From Lepisosteus oculatus (lineage: Eukaryota > Chordata > Actinopteri > Semionotiformes > Lepisosteidae): 64,000 nucleotides of DNA. This document shows positions 1 through 13,155 of this stretch, one piece after another (the stretch's first letter is position 1; every line of letters starts with the position of its first letter). The notes under the pieces were generated by a model, which ran no database searches, was not told the origin of the DNA, and was given only the letters and a program-made list of their open reading frames with translations. The stretch covers positions 2,344,501 to 2,408,500 of the forward strand of contig NC_090714.1 in the NCBI RefSeq assembly GCF_040954835.1, given 5' to 3'. Both the position numbers and the translations under genes were made by a program.

Positions 1-141
1 AATCTAGGGTATTGGCACCCTTTTGGAACTGATATTGGCAGTATATTTACTTTATCATTATATGGTCTACTAAGTTTGCTTGTACATGTTTTGTTAGGGT
101 GAAAGACTCTTGACCAAAACATCATTGTAAAATTGCATCAT

Positions 142-181
142 CAGTTTCCCTTTGGGATCAATAAAGTCTTATCTATTTAAA
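142..181 (-). repeat. Non-LTR retrotransposon 3' tail fragment (copy 1 of 4)
   Basis: Read on the minus strand, this stretch is a TTTATTGATCCC core followed by a run of A/G and GGGAAA, flanked by a TAGATA-like end. The same core recurs at 13846, 30474 and 34531, so it is a dispersed family. The end is typical of the 3' terminus of fish LINE elements; the exact family is not determined. The rest of positions 1-540 holds no gene that I can see. Confidence 0.55.
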
Positions 182-542
182 GTGAAAACATGCATCTCCT
201 TGTTTAAAAAGCTGTGGAGATGGTACAGGCAGCAAATGACAAAGTAATGATGCACTGAAAGCAATACTTTTCTATATACAGATATAATACAGAAATTATT
301 TTATTGTCAGGGACACAGCACATAAGAGGAGCCGTGAATGAGATCAGCTTGTCTGAATCATGTCTATGGACGGACACTGCTTTAGCACCACAGGGTGAAG
401 CAGAAGGTTACACATTTTAAGAGACCTGTTACTTTTAAATAAACACATTGAGCCCACAATAACTAAGAAAAAAATGTGTTCTTTATAGACCAAAAGTTCT
501 TTATAGAACAATGTTTGAAAGTAGTTTGCTATTATTGAAATC

Positions 543-548
543 TTTATT
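543..548 (-). terminator. Polyadenylation signal of the 611-4519 gene
   Basis: On the minus strand this is AATAAA, about 65 bases past the stop codon at 611-613. The position suits a short 3' UTR for the small minus-strand gene. Cleavage would fall near 520-530. Confidence 0.5.
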
Positions 549-610
549 ACATAATATTATAAAGCTGTATTCAGTAATGTTCAGTCTTCTTGCTGAAGTT
601 CATCTCGTTC

Positions 611-3600
611 CTACAGCTCCTCTTTAGCTGGTGAACTGGGGTTGATGTGGACTGGATTCGCCAAACGCACTTTGTCTTTGTGGCGCTGCAGCAAAGTTTC
701 AACATGCTTGTCCCTGAATTCACGCTTCTTATTGTCCTGGAAAGAAGAGGGACTTTGCAGTAATAAGATACAGTAGTAAGAAAACGGTGACGTGTAAAAC
801 ACATGGATAAAGTTTCACTGAAAGGGGAGGTTTTAGACTAAAACAATGAATACTTTGAGACTGAAGATGTGATTGATGATTTGTTGTAGCGAACGTGCAT
901 GTTGAAACGCTTGTTTTTTTTTTCACTGTGTACAGTTCCAAAAGAGACTATCTGTTTTACTGACACTGATCCATATTGTCCTTCCTGTAAAAGTGAATTC
1001 AAAACTAGGTGATTAGTCACATCGTTTGGCTGCCATCTCAGATTTGGTGAAAAACAATTGATCGACTTCTCTGAAGAAGCCACGAGGCCAAAGGAAGCAA
1101 AGGATTTTCTACATAAAACAGGTTGTTCTGTCAGCTGGAATTGTCCTTCTGCTTATCCAGATTGCTACCTTAAATACCGTACAGAGCAGTCTCAAAACGA
1201 TGCTGTGAGAAATCGATATGTAATCCACTGTGTCTTGGTGGCTGAGTGTGCTAAACTCCAGAAACATCATGTATTCCCAGAGAGCAAATTAATCTACAGT
1301 GAATAAAGCATTTAATCAATCTTTTCTCTGGACTTGCCCTGTTGGAACATAGATTGGTATACATAGACTAGCATATGTCCCCTGTCTAGAGTGTTTGGGG
1401 CTCTTTAGTTGTGCAACCGTCCCCCTCTTGTGAAAGATTTGGCTACAATAATGAAATATGGCTGCCGTGAGCCGATCCAGTCTCAGATGTGCACAACATA
1501 CAGTACATGTCTTTACTTACTTTGTGACATATATCTACAGCAGAATGTTGTAGGCTACTAATTCACTACAGAGGAAAAGCAGCCACATCTGTGGGAGTAA
1601 GAGTCCACATCTGAATAAAGCTCATTGGTCACACGACCTGTCCTTCTAGACCTGATGGAAAATTAGGTTATAACTCCATGCCAGACGGACATGGTCATGG
1701 CTACTAGGAAACACAAATACAGTAGGAATCCTGATGTGCTTTAACAAAACCCATATCTTACCTACGACCTACGGCCTTTACTAAAGGTCACATGCAAAAT
1801 CTTCTCAAGGCTCGTTAGAGGAAGCTCGAAAGAAATACACATGGACAGCAAAACATGCTCTATAAAAACTGTTCTTGCCCATGCCAGCTGGATCGCTGGA
1901 TGTTCAGCTGTTATTCCAGGGTTTTTCGCGTGTTTACCTGAGTCTGCGCTCGCTTCACTCCCATGCAGGCCAGAGACTGCTCGTAGCAGAAGAGAATGTC
2001 AAGTTCGTCCGCTCTCCTGGTCAGCAGCGCCTCGTTAAAGTCCTTACCGTGGGCATCTGTAAAACCGCTCGCATGCATTAGACTCCCTGCTGTTGCTTTG
2101 CAAAACACAGCACCGATTAAGATCAATAAGATCCGGTGGTCGTTATGATTATTTTTGCATTGCTATGAGTTAAGAGGTCATAAAACGTAAAGACGGTGTT
2201 TCAGAAGAGGTGTTTGCCCAGCTGCACGGCAGGTAAACACAGATGATCAAGGAGGGGTGTCTGATGGTTTCCTCTGGTTAATTAACGTCTTAGCAAATGG
2301 TTTGAGTCTTCTTTAGCCCAAGAGACAGCATAAAAAGGACAGGGGAGATTAAGAGTAAAGGGAGGGAAGGAATGAGAAGGAACATCATCACTTTTCTCTT
2401 CCTCTTCGCCTGTGCCTTGCGAGAAAACTTTCTTCCGGTCAGATTCTGACTCGGCAATTTGAGCCTCATCCTAGACAGCTGGCTGTCTTATTTATTGAAG
2501 GAAATCTGATTTCTTTTATGCTGGAATCCTCAGGTTAAATGACGCAGCTCCTAGTGAATGATGCATCTTTTGCAGGAGGGGATTCCCACTGATTTTCGGA
2601 CATCCAGGTTATGGGAAAGGAGATCTGGCTACCGGCCATATTCGTTACTTTAGGAAGCGGGTTGGATTTCTCTTATTGGAGGCCACCGAGTCTATATAGT
2701 CTGACTGATGTTAATGTTGTATTTTGTGTAGTTTAGTTTGTGTTATTTTATTGCTAATACTTGTTTATCAAACTCTGACTCTGAATTGTGCCAGGGGAAT
2801 AAACAGCTTGCGTGCCTCAAAGAACGCCGCGTACTGCTCGGATGTTTTTTGACACAGTTAACGTGTTATTGTGCACTCGCTATTTTATGTCAACGGGCTG
2901 CTGTGTTTGAAAATAAATTTGTCAGAACTGTTTTTTATTTTTTCCCCCCACTAGAATTTAAAGACATCAGGATTCAACTTGAAATTTACATTAGTTTCAA
3001 CTTTGTTTATAATAATACTGTTAATGTTTATATAATAAAAATAAAGTTTTTAAATCTAGACTAAATACGTATCCGGTTGCTCTGGCTTTGTTTGCCTTTT
3101 CTAACTTTTCCTACTTTTTTTAAATCTCTGTTTTATTTATTTTTATGTTGATGTTTTTTTTTTTGCTTGATTTGTTTTACTCTGTAAATTGCTCTGAACG
3201 GTGTCGGAGGACACGGGCACTGAAAGTAACCTTTGTAATCCTTGTAAAATCTAAATTCTGTAACAACAGAGAACATTTATTAATTACCGATGTCATATGG
3301 CTTAATTTCTTATGACCAGTTCCCTGTAACTTGATGTCCCACATCTTAATATGCAATCCTGTGACATCGCTTCTATCAATTAGTCGTCTATGTACAGAGA
3401 GGTACGTATTTGTATTTCTGCAACTTTAAAATATAACAGCAGATATAGCCTGATCTTTTTCGAAAAGAAAAGGTTTTTCTCCGAAACAGTTTACACACGA
3501 GGACCCTTACCTTGTCTTAAAGAGCTGTCTCTCAAGCTCTTAAAATTATATCCTGTATTTTTGTATTCCTCTAAGGCAAACTGATGTGGTAGGACAGGAG

Positions 3601-4519
3601 ATTTGTTTTAAATCCCCTATTTAAGATACAGGATATAAGAGTTAAATTAATGTGCAAAATAGAGATACAACTCAAAAGCATTTATATTAATTGTGGATTT
3701 TGCTGATGAGTGTCTAAACATAGCATGAAGAAACAACCAAATTACCTAACAGGTGCTTGCAGGCTTCTATCATTTTGTCTGTGGGTAAATTGACGCCTTT
3801 AAATATATCAGCTTCACACACAGAATCAGTCAGTTTCCGTTTGTCGGTTGGGTCTGTAGAAGGAGTCCTCATCAAATTCTTCAGCTCTGGAAGACATAAA
3901 TGCAGTCTGACCAGTTCTGGCATAATCCTTTGTCTCCCAGTGATGTGTAACAAACAAAGGAAGCTCTTACCCTGCACTGTAGCCAGGCAACTTTCACAAT
4001 ACATGTCTGTTAAAAGGACGGTAAAACAATTATATTAATTTACAAACCATTTAAAATTTACATTTCTGTTATAAAGGTGTGTTACTTAAATGTTAGAATA
4101 TTACTGCATGTGGTGCTCATACAGTTCCCACGCTCTTTGTTAACATAGCTGCCAGTTATAACTTTCCTTCTCATTAGTAAACATAGGTAAATTCACTCAC
4201 GGATTCCTCCTTCTACGGGATAGGAGCAAACAGTATCTTTAGTTTTACTTTTCGCACAACATCCAACGTTACTTGCAGTCAGAATAAATAGGTCTCGGAC
4301 TATAATATACTCACTTTCTCGGCAGGTTACGCTTTGCTACGCCTATGTCTTTATACTGCATCGCTCTCTAATTGCGGTGCTACTGTCCTACTCCTTATCG
4401 CGGTAGGTGACCTCAAGGACTTTAAGGTACTTACAGCGGTTGATACCTTGCGGCAGCTCGGCCAAAGCCTCAAAGGAGCACATGATGGAAATCAAGATTG
4501 CCGCTTCTCTTAAATTCAT
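611..4519 (-). CDS. Unrecognised small protein, possibly ER-resident; four exons
   Basis: Four exons join in phase on the minus strand: 4519-4447, 3886-3746, 2056-1938 and 736-611. Each junction has GT...AG ends (donors GTATCA, GTAATT, GTAAAC) and phases 1, 1, 0. The product is 152 aa from the ATG at 4519, which has an in-frame TGA just upstream. A second in-frame ATG at 4483 would give 140 aa. The first ~20 residues are hydrophobic (AAILISIM, then ALAELP) and could be a signal peptide. The last four residues are K-E-E-L, which resembles an ER-retrieval signal. The body is charged and probably helical, with four cysteines (SVCEA, EACKH, LFCYE, LACMG). I do not recognise the family. The ER location is an inference from the two ends only. 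The gene diverges from SUN1, with about 1.9 kb between the coding start and the SUN1 5' exon. Confidence 0.72.
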
Positions 4520-6150
4520 TTTTTTCTGCTTTCAAAACAGTTCAGTCGAGTCCCTTAAGCTAAAGCCAGATGATGAGACACTGTGTTTTGCCTTCAGGCA
4601 GCTTTTAATATCTCCTTTTTAACACTGCGTACTGCTGGAAGATAAAACTACAAGGTAGCCGCTTGGTGGACAGGAGGTGTGCACACCTGTATAAGAAGTA
4701 CAACTGTGCTGCACGTTTGAGCGCTCCTAGTTACTGGTCACGTGATGAAAGGTATACCAGCAGAGAAACTTGAGCAACACACCTGACTTCTTTAAACATG
4801 CTTGTGATTTCTGCTTAGGTTTCACTGCTTTTATTTCCCAATATCTGGATACGAATCGGGAGAAATATGAGTATGCATGTCCCCTTGCATTAGAAGAGTT
4901 TATTGACTGACAGTAACGAATCACTGTATCTCCTGTCGTCATTCCTAATTTAAACGAGTGTGCAGTTCACACAAAATGCAGTCTTTTCACATTGGAAGGA
5001 CAAGAACATCTTTTTGGATACGTTCAGATAGGGTAGACTCTGGATTGTGATGTTAAAATGTGACCGCACCAGATTACAGTACTTTGCATTACAATTCAAA
5101 GGTAACATACAGTATATAAAGGAAATATCCTACAGTACCTCAAAGTTTATTGCCAGGAGAAAACATTAGTGTAAAATGCATTATTGTACAAATATAACAG
5201 TAGGTGTTAACTTTCTTCTACATTTCTGTCCAAGAAAACCTGTTATTCTGTGTTTGTAACGTACATAGTTCTGAGTGTACAAGTACTGAAAAAATAGTAG
5301 AACATGTTAGTTGCAGCTAGTTCCAGACTCCCACAAATCCTTTAGTACAAAAGTGCCTCTCATTATCAGTTTTAAAAGCACTTCTTTGTACTTGATATTG
5401 CGTTCTCTGAATGGTGTATTCTGAAGAGCTCCATTAGGTTAACTTTATCAGTGTTTTTAAGGATGAAGCATCTGGAGGAAACCCACCCAAACATGGAGAA
5501 GAACATACAGACTCCACACAGACAGTACTCAGTAATTAGGGCCACAGTATATTGTTACACCCTACCCCATCCTCGAGTACAAGACAATCAAGCAATATTT
5601 GCGCTCTTCATTATCAATGCAAGGCAGACACTGTAAACTAGGGCAGGTTCTGCAGGCAGAGATACTGAGAACTGTAGTCAGGCCTTAATGCTGTGATTGA
5701 ACCACTTAGTGTACCAAACAGAAAAACGATGCGGGTATGTGGCAGAAACAAAATGGGCACAGCAATGTCAATAATTGTAGAGGTTACATTAAAATGTGAA
5801 GGTGGGAATGGGTTGGTGTTCTTTTGCCAGTGTACAGAGCGAGATAAAACTAACATAAAAGGCGAATTTGCGGGAAAGGATGGGGATTAACGGGCGCAAT
5901 CAGCTGTCCAAACACAGATGAGGCCATTTACGCACAGAACCCATGTCCCAAGCGTTAATGTGGGTTCATGCAACACACCAAATTGTGCCGCCTCTTCCTA
6001 AATATTATTTCATCAAAACGTCCAGTGGTCGTACACTTTAAAATGTATATGTATGTCTATTCCTACGTTTTACAACTTAATTCTCCCAAGGTATGCGTTT
6101 TTTATTAATTTTCCCGGTAACTAATTGAAATGCAGATTTACTATTGAAAC
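4520..6150. other. Intergenic region between the divergent small gene and SUN1
   Basis: No reading frame here shows exon borders or protein-like composition. It must hold the promoter of the minus-strand gene (4520-4750), but no TATA box is evident. The only feature recognised is a SINE fragment at 5451-5547. The rest is AT-rich unique-looking sequence. Confidence 0.5.
5451..5547 (-). repeat. SINE fragment, antisense
   Basis: On the minus strand this reads as the body of the tRNA-derived SINE seen more fully at 59335: the shared words are 'GTGTGGAGT', 'ATGTTCTTCTCC' and 'GGGTTTCCTCC'. The tRNA-like head is missing or eroded. The same stretch occurs antisense at 52432-52585. Confidence 0.6.
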
Positions 6151-6159
6151 ATAGTTTTG

Positions 6160-7030
6160 AAGGTACAGTACGCCGAAAACCAGATGAACAGTGCCCAGGG
6201 AGGGAGGCTTCCGGCCGGGGGATGGCGCTCTCCCAAAACAGGGAATAAAACGGGATGGGCTGGGCTGGAGTAGCGGGCCGTTTGGACTTGGACTTCAGCC
6301 TGAAAGTGTGTCATAAAGTTTTGCATTACCGCTTTCTGTCAGGGCGTAGCGAAACTGTGTATGAGTGACTGATAGTTGTCGCTGTTAATGCCGCCTTCCC
6401 CTCGTGTTTTGCAGATGACGTTTTAAAAGAGGGGGACTTTCAAATATCCAGGAGGAGCTGCATCGCGGAGGGAGAGGGAAAAACGGATTTGGAGTTGCAA
6501 AAACCGGGAGGTTTGACACGGGTGAGTGTTTTTCCTCCACTTTTCTGGTCGTTTTGGCTTCCTCGTGTTTAGCTTCAGATGTTTTTATTCGTGAAAAACC
6601 AAAAGAAAAACGTGAGTTGCGACAGAGGCGGACACGACGGCGAAAGCCGCTGTTTCCGTGTTATTACCAGGCGTTTGCGCAAGGGATGCAAACAGTGCTC
6701 TGCCCTGGAAAGCTTGATAACATTTAAAACTTGTGCTTAAATAACTAAAGCCCGGGGGTAACGACGTATGAATGGAACCGTGTTTTACATGATGTTTTTT
6801 TTTTCTTTCTTCTTCCCGTGATGACATATTTACTGTTTTGGCTGAATTATTTAACTTCCACTCGTTGAGAGACTTTTAAAGTAACTGTCATTTGGTACCC
6901 GAAGCGTTATTATTCTGGGTGTTAGCTGGGGTGTCCGTCCGGTTCAGCTCGCATTTCGCGCCGGCTTGCGTGTCGCTCGGCCCCGCGCCAGCAGGGGGCG
7001 CCGCCGGCGCATCGGACAGGCCTGGGCCGC
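6160..7030 (+). promoter_or_regulatory. CpG island promoter of SUN1 with noncoding first exon
   Basis: This stretch is rich in G+C and in CpG pairs, unlike its AT-rich surroundings. It contains a good splice donor, GTGAGT at 6522, which closes a noncoding 5' exon at 6521. The exon's start is unclear: it may begin near 6400, or the CAG at about 6413 may be an acceptor for an exon further upstream. The transcript would splice to the SUN1 start-codon exon at 13144. The GC-rich character continues patchily to about 9.7 kb inside the first intron. TSS-seq or cDNA would set the exact start. Confidence 0.6.
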
Positions 7031-8324
7031 GGGCTGGGCTGACTCACCGCGTACGTTAATAATCCAAGTGTTGTGTTTTTTGGAGAGGGGGACAGGAAGG
7101 TTATTGAGGTTAATTTACTGGGCGGTGATGCGAGTCAAGATGTTTGTTTCAGCGTTACCGTGGATAGGGCTGCCTAAACAGGCTCGTATCTTGAATTACT
7201 GTAAGGTCACCAACACCCGACTAGTCGGGTACCAGTTTAGCAAATGGCCATAGCCGTTGCTGTATTTTTTTCGGGGGGTTAAGACTGAAAAGTTGGAGGG
7301 GTATAAATAAAAGACGTGGACCTGTTATTTTAAAATTTGGCTTTAAAAAGTCAATATTCATTTCGTAGTCGACACGTTGCATAACTGCGTAGTGGATTAA
7401 ATAGGGGGGTTCGTTACCGTACCCCTGGGTGCTTTGCCTTTGCCTATTCTTAGGACCTTGAGCTTTTTTTTTTTTGCCATGCAAAATACAGGTGCTCCCA
7501 ATTAAAGCTCTGCCCCTTGACCTGCGCAAACTTCAGTGTCTTCTGCGTGTGACAGGTGGAGACACCTGCGTCTGAACTTCTGCACCTGGAAGCGTCCAGG
7601 ACTGTGCGAGACGAGCTGGGAGCCATAGATATTAAATTAACTGTTGGTAACCAGATAAGGCCTTGTGCAGTGTGATTCGTATGTAATGTTCATGCATCTG
7701 CATTCGTGTTTTTCTGCGGTTGCCAGAATGAGGGCGGTATTTTCTCCTTGTGCTGATAGTAAACCTTTATGGGATTTTTTTTTTTTGCAGATGTGCAATC
7801 GCGTAAACTCATGCGCGGTCAGACCAATATCTTATAGAAGGTTGCTGTTTTGTGGGATGTTGCATTTTTTCCCCCACTGTAGGGCTCAATTCCTAAGGAC
7901 AAGTGCCCGGCGGGCAGGTGAGCCAGTGTCAGCAATGGCTTTTTCGGGGTTCATCTGCCTTTGCTCCCTCTTCATGCATTTGCAACAGTCGCGCTTGGCA
8001 TCTCTTGATAACGGCTCACGGGCGTCTGCAAAGCTATATAAAGAATTAATGACTTAATAAATTCTAGGAAACGTCTGAGAGGAAATGATAGCTAGGACCC
8101 GCTGCAGGCGAAACTGAGCAAGGGTGTTGTCTTTAGATGGGTTGCCAGGCAACAGCTCTAGTCCCTTCATCTAAAAGGGGAAGTTCTGTTTTTTTTTTTA
8201 TTTCTCATGGTCGACATTGACATGCCTTGTGCTAAAATGGTCTGTATATTCTCAATCATATTCAAATGATAATGCGCCTTTTCTTCCCCGAATTCGCGTG
8301 GTCGATATTGTCCGTGTCGGCGGG

Positions 8325-8422
8325 TAGCGCTGGCCGCGGGTCTGTCGGTGTGGAGTTCGCATGTTCTCCTGGCGGCTTTTCCCGGGCTCTCCAGGTTTCC
8401 TCCTGCAGTTCAGGATCACCGT
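8325..8422 (+). repeat. SINE fragment, sense, in SUN1 intron 1
   Basis: The stretch reads 'GTGTGGAGTTCGCATGTTCTCC' with interruptions, then 'CCAGGTTTCCTCC'. These are the body words of the SINE at 59335. The copy is short, lacks the A and B boxes and is interrupted by a GC-rich stretch. Confidence 0.5.
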
Positions 8423-11400
8423 GGAGGCATTTTTCGACTCTGGATCGGACTTAATGGGACGGGCAAACATTTTCTATGTAGGTGTCTTGCAAAATGTTTT
8501 TTTTTTCCTTCAAATAAGTTTGTCGCATTTAAAAAAAAATAGAGGCGAGTCGAAGATGCTTGTTTACAGTACTGCTAAGGCTATTTATTTTGTTGTCAAT
8601 CTTTTACTGTTACTTATTTTTTTCCTAAATCACGATTTCTGCCTCTGCAGTGTAGAGATGGAGCTTTTAAGGGAAATCTGCTTTGCAAGCCTTCGCACTT
8701 TTAATAGGGCACCGGTTCCTCCTCCTCCTCCTCCTCGTTGCTTTTGCGAAACGAGCTTCTCTGACACCGGGCCGAGGTGGGGGTCTCTGCAGCTGCATCA
8801 AAATAGCCGGCAAGGCTGGTTGCTTGCAGCTGGAGATGACTCCTGCAAATGTTAATTTTGCGCGAGTGAAGATGAATAAGGCGCTGAAAAAAAACATTGT
8901 CTTAGTTGCTCCCTAACTTAATGCACGGCCGCTCATCCCTTCACGGGATTTGTTTCCCCTAAATCCCTTGATGTCTGCATGCGAGGAGTTACCCAACGTT
9001 TCGTGCGTGTGCCGTTCCGCCCAGTGCCCGAGCCTGTTGTGGCGGCTGTCAGAGCGCAGCCATCAAGTGGCTGTCGGCAGCCAGGAGAGTCTGAGTCACC
9101 TCTGCCACGCCTGCCTTGAAAGCAAGCCCAGCAATCTTGTGGCTCCGCCGTTTTCCCATTGCAAACGTTGCTGGACTGGGCTCCCCGTGGAGGAAAACCA
9201 ACACGATCTGTGGCGGCTCCCTGTTCATTGGTGTGGAGCGAACTGGGGACGGTTTGGTGCCCCAGTGGCCCTTGGTGCCTCAGCTGGGCACCTCATCCCA
9301 AGCAGTTAAATAGCCCCGGCGGGCTGGATATAGCATCGTCTCTATCCAATAGATTCAAACTGCGCCCTGACTGACAACGGGGGCTGGAGTGGGAGGACCA
9401 GCTATCCAGGCTTTGTTACGTCTGGGAAGCCATTTTGGAATTCTGTAGCAGGGGGTAGAGAAACAGCGCTGTCAAGTTGCAAAGTTTTAACCCTCCAGAT
9501 ACACTGTAACCAGAGGCGCAGGGGGCACAAGCGCTCGGATCCCGTTTTCTGGGGGGGGTTTACGTGGGAATGCGGGCGGCAGCCGGGGCATCTCCGAGTC
9601 TGAGCTGTGCCTTTCCGACGGGATTGCGCTAACGTGAGACAAATGGACTCGTCCTGCTGCATGGGCAAGTGAAAACAACTTGAGGTCTGGTTCTGCTCTC
9701 AGTGACTCGCACCCCCTGCGTTGGAGGACATAATCTGCCGTTTGTAACTGGCAATCCAGACGCGTGAGCTCCTTTTTTTCAGATCTCTTCGCGTTAAAGC
9801 TGGGCTTTAATCATTGCTGTGGCGCAGTGTTCTGACTATGAAATGTGTGGATGTTCTTGTTACTTCACTGCGCATGAAGATACATGTACGCGATACAACA
9901 CTTGTGCGCATTTTAATTTACTGTAAAAGATTGCATGTGTTCCCATACAGTGCTAGAATGTAGTGATCTAAATTTAGCATTTCAGACTGGCGATATTAAC
10001 GCCATCGGGTCCAGATTTGGAATAATCTGCTGATGCTTTTTATCTTTCCATAGCGCCGCTGATCCCGGATTTTGACACATTTTCTGTTGCAGAGAGCGTC
10101 GCGATCTTTCATTTTCTTGCACGTTGTCGAAATGAATTTGCCGTCATTTTGAGTGGTATGTTTAGCTTTAAAAAGGAGTTCTGAAAAAAAGGAGCTGTCT
10201 GTATTTCGCCAAGTTTGCTGGGCATGTCTTGCGTGAGCGTGTTTGCCCTCTGTGCTTGTGTGAGAGAAACTGATTTCAAGTTCAGCCTGTCTCCCGTACT
10301 AAGTCCATTAGCAGTTGCCCTTTTTAGGATTAAACTGATTGAAGCAAGGTTATACGTAGAAAAACTAGTTTGTACCTGAAGCTGTTTTGAAGTCATCCTC
10401 GGATTTGAAAGCTGTTTCAGATGAGATGCAATTTGAATAGATAACCTTGACAGTTAAAGCTCTGTTAAGTCCAATTTAGCTGAATAGATGCTGTTGTATA
10501 AACCAAAGATGGTATGAACGGTCTTAAATGTAATGATTATTTACTTGTTTTGAAGTAGTATATAAGGTTTATGGACCATGAATTTTGGTCTACTTCATCA
10601 GTCCCTTTCAAAGTCCTCGATATTTGAATCGGGCCCCTCTGTACAATCTGTGTTATTGAGTAGAGCCACTTTCCAAGAAGTATATGATACGTCTACTGGT
10701 CCTTACAAAAATGTTTCTGCACAAAGACTTTTTAAGTATGATATTCAGGTGATGTAGTACCCTCTCTAAGAAGTGTTTACCAACAAGGGGCCTTCGCCAT
10801 AGCTAGTGTTTGAATTAGAGTATTACCGGCAGCAGATTTTTGCATCCTGCAGTAGTAGGAGAAGGAAGTATGAGTTATTAATCTAGTTTCTAGTGGATTT
10901 TAAGATTTATCGGCCTGGTTGTGCTGGATTCATGTCTAATGGGTTTGAAGAGAGAGATGATTGGAAAGTTATTCTTTTCATGCACTGAAATGGTGTTCTG
11001 ATGAACAGAGCTTTTGGACATTCTGGGTGTGCGCAAGGATTGAGACCTTTATGCTGAGATATAGTCTAGAGAGATAGGAACGCTATCCTGCAGTTTGCAG
11101 TGCTTTGGTAGTCTGCGAATACAAGTTATCTCTTTATATATTGCCTAAGGTTATGCTTCTTCATCAAAATGCCATCGTTCAGATTGCCATCGCGTAAATG
11201 TAGATATCTTTTCCGATTTAAAACTAGAATGCCCACGTCTTCCTTACCTCCTGGAAACTCGACTGTATGACGCCTCACCCAGCCCTCCAGGCCTGAACAG
11301 CTATGTGTTTCTTTCATATAGGAATGTTGTCAGGAATGGTACCAACTTCTTCAACTTCTTTGAAGGTTTTTTCTTAAGAGTAGGCATATAGGCTACCGAC

Positions 11401-11656
11401 TGTTGGTTATAACCTGTCTGTAGCACTTCTGTGGGAGCATTTTGTAAGATCCTGGATCCCTGAATGAGTGTGTGAATGTAGGTAATATGGTACATTTTAG
11501 GTAACATTTATAAAAACTAGCCCTTGTTTAACTCATTAAAATAATAGTTTAATTTAAAGCAAGAGTTTAGAAGTGCAAGTGCAGTAGATGTTAGCCTGCT
11601 GTGTAAAACACAGGTGTTGCACTTTAATGCTAATAAATGAAGCTTCGTCTGATATA

Positions 11657-12710
11657 CAGTGCCTTGTAGAAGTATTCCTCTCGTGTCTCGTCTTGTGAAA
11701 TTACAAAATGATGCATGCTTTTCAATTTCATATTTATTCAAAACCCAAATGGTCAAACTGAAGTGTTAAAAGGGTAAGATAAGTTACAGTAAACGTCTGC
11801 AAAAACTAAAGACAAAACTGAAATGTTATGTACAGCAGTCATCACATCTTTCCACAGATACTCAAAAGGATTCAACTCAGTACATTGAGTGGGCCACTCA
11901 AGAACATGTAATTACTTATTCTTAAGACACTTCTGTATAGACTTGAGCGATGCAAACCTAATATAGTGCATTTAAAGCAAAAAGTTCCAGTTTTGTTCCG
12001 TCTGACCACAAAACCTTTTTGACATACATTTGTAGGCTCACTCGAAGTGTTTTGTTAAAAAAAAGTGGGATTTTAGAAGTTCGTTACAAGTCTTTGGAGA
12101 GTGACTGGGATATTGGTGACCTTTGGACATTTCCTCTCACCGCAGACACTGAGCTCTGTTGTTCTCACTGCATCCAGCTAACCAGTTTCCTCCTTCCTCC
12201 TGACTGCTCATCTCGGACAGATAGCTTAACCCAGGCAGTGTCACCATGCTCAAAGAAATATTCAGAGTCTTTGATATGTTTGTATTCCCTTTTCCTGATC
12301 TTTTCCTTTATTAAGCTTTATCCTTGAGTTGTTTTGAAAGCATCTTGGTCTTCATGGTGTTTACTTGAAATTCACTACCTGACAGAAGGATCTCAGGAGA
12401 CGGGTGTTTTTATTCTGAAATGGTGTGAAACGCAATTTCACATCGACAGAGACTACTCAACTAACCGTATGACTTGTTAAGCTAGTTCAGTATGTTCAAA
12501 TTAATTCCGGCCTGTCACTGTGAAGAGTTTGAATACTGAAGAAGTTGTGCCTTTCCCATTTTTTTTATATTGGTTGCTTTTTGCTTTGAATGTGTGGATT
12601 AGGTTTGTGTTAATAATGCGTTCACTGCTACTTGAAAGCGTCATGAATGCACACTTCAACTCCACAATACGAAAACTGTGCAGGAGTCTGAATACCTTTG
12701 CAAGGCACAT
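11657..12710 (-). mobile_element. Decayed Tc1/mariner-type DNA transposon in SUN1 intron 1
   Basis: The left end reads CAGTGCCTTGTAGAAGTATTC. The right end, read in reverse, is GTGCCTTGCAAAGGTATTC. They are imperfect terminal inverted repeats about 1.05 kb apart, with TA at the borders. The interior keeps landmarks of the well-known vertebrate Tc1-like elements with this terminus, with the transposase on the minus strand: a '...GTGGGCCACTCAAGAACATG' stretch near 11890, 'AAAAAGTTCCAG...GTCTGACCACAAAACC' near 11980, and 'CTTGGTCTTCATGGTGTTT' near 12345. No frame is open for any useful length, so it cannot make transposase. It is shorter than a full element (about 1.6 kb), so it carries internal deletions. 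Confidence 0.8.
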
Positions 12711-13155
12711 ATGTTTATTTCAGGTGTCTTTTATCTCATAACCATGAGGTGCTATTTGCATTGTGTCCCGATTTAGAATAAAATCTTCTGCGGTTTGTGT
12801 AAACAATAAGACCAAATACCATCAGTGTCTCATTTGTCCCATTTTTGGCGTTTTCTGAAAGAGAAAATGTTTTCAGTGCACTTTCTAATTAGAGTAGTTG
12901 AATAGCTTGGAAAGAGATACTGTATATGAAACCCGTCTGTGGAAATGAGCACAACAGAGATGCCAGCTCTGTTCTTTCCTGGGCTGCTGCAAGAGCTGAG
13001 TCGCATGTTGCACAAATGCCAAACTTTGCCAACTGCTGCGGATGAGACAGGCTGAACAACACTCGGTTTGTTTGACATGACTGGGTGTGAATGAGGGTGC
13101 CTGCTTGTGTTCTCGCCTAAAGCCCCTGCCTTCGTTCTTGCAGTCTGATCAGGGA

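Noticed and set aside
7665-8057. 130-codon open frame in SUN1 intron 1
   Set aside because: It lacks any family features and contains homopolymer runs translated as Phe. It is not flanked by usable splice sites in phase.
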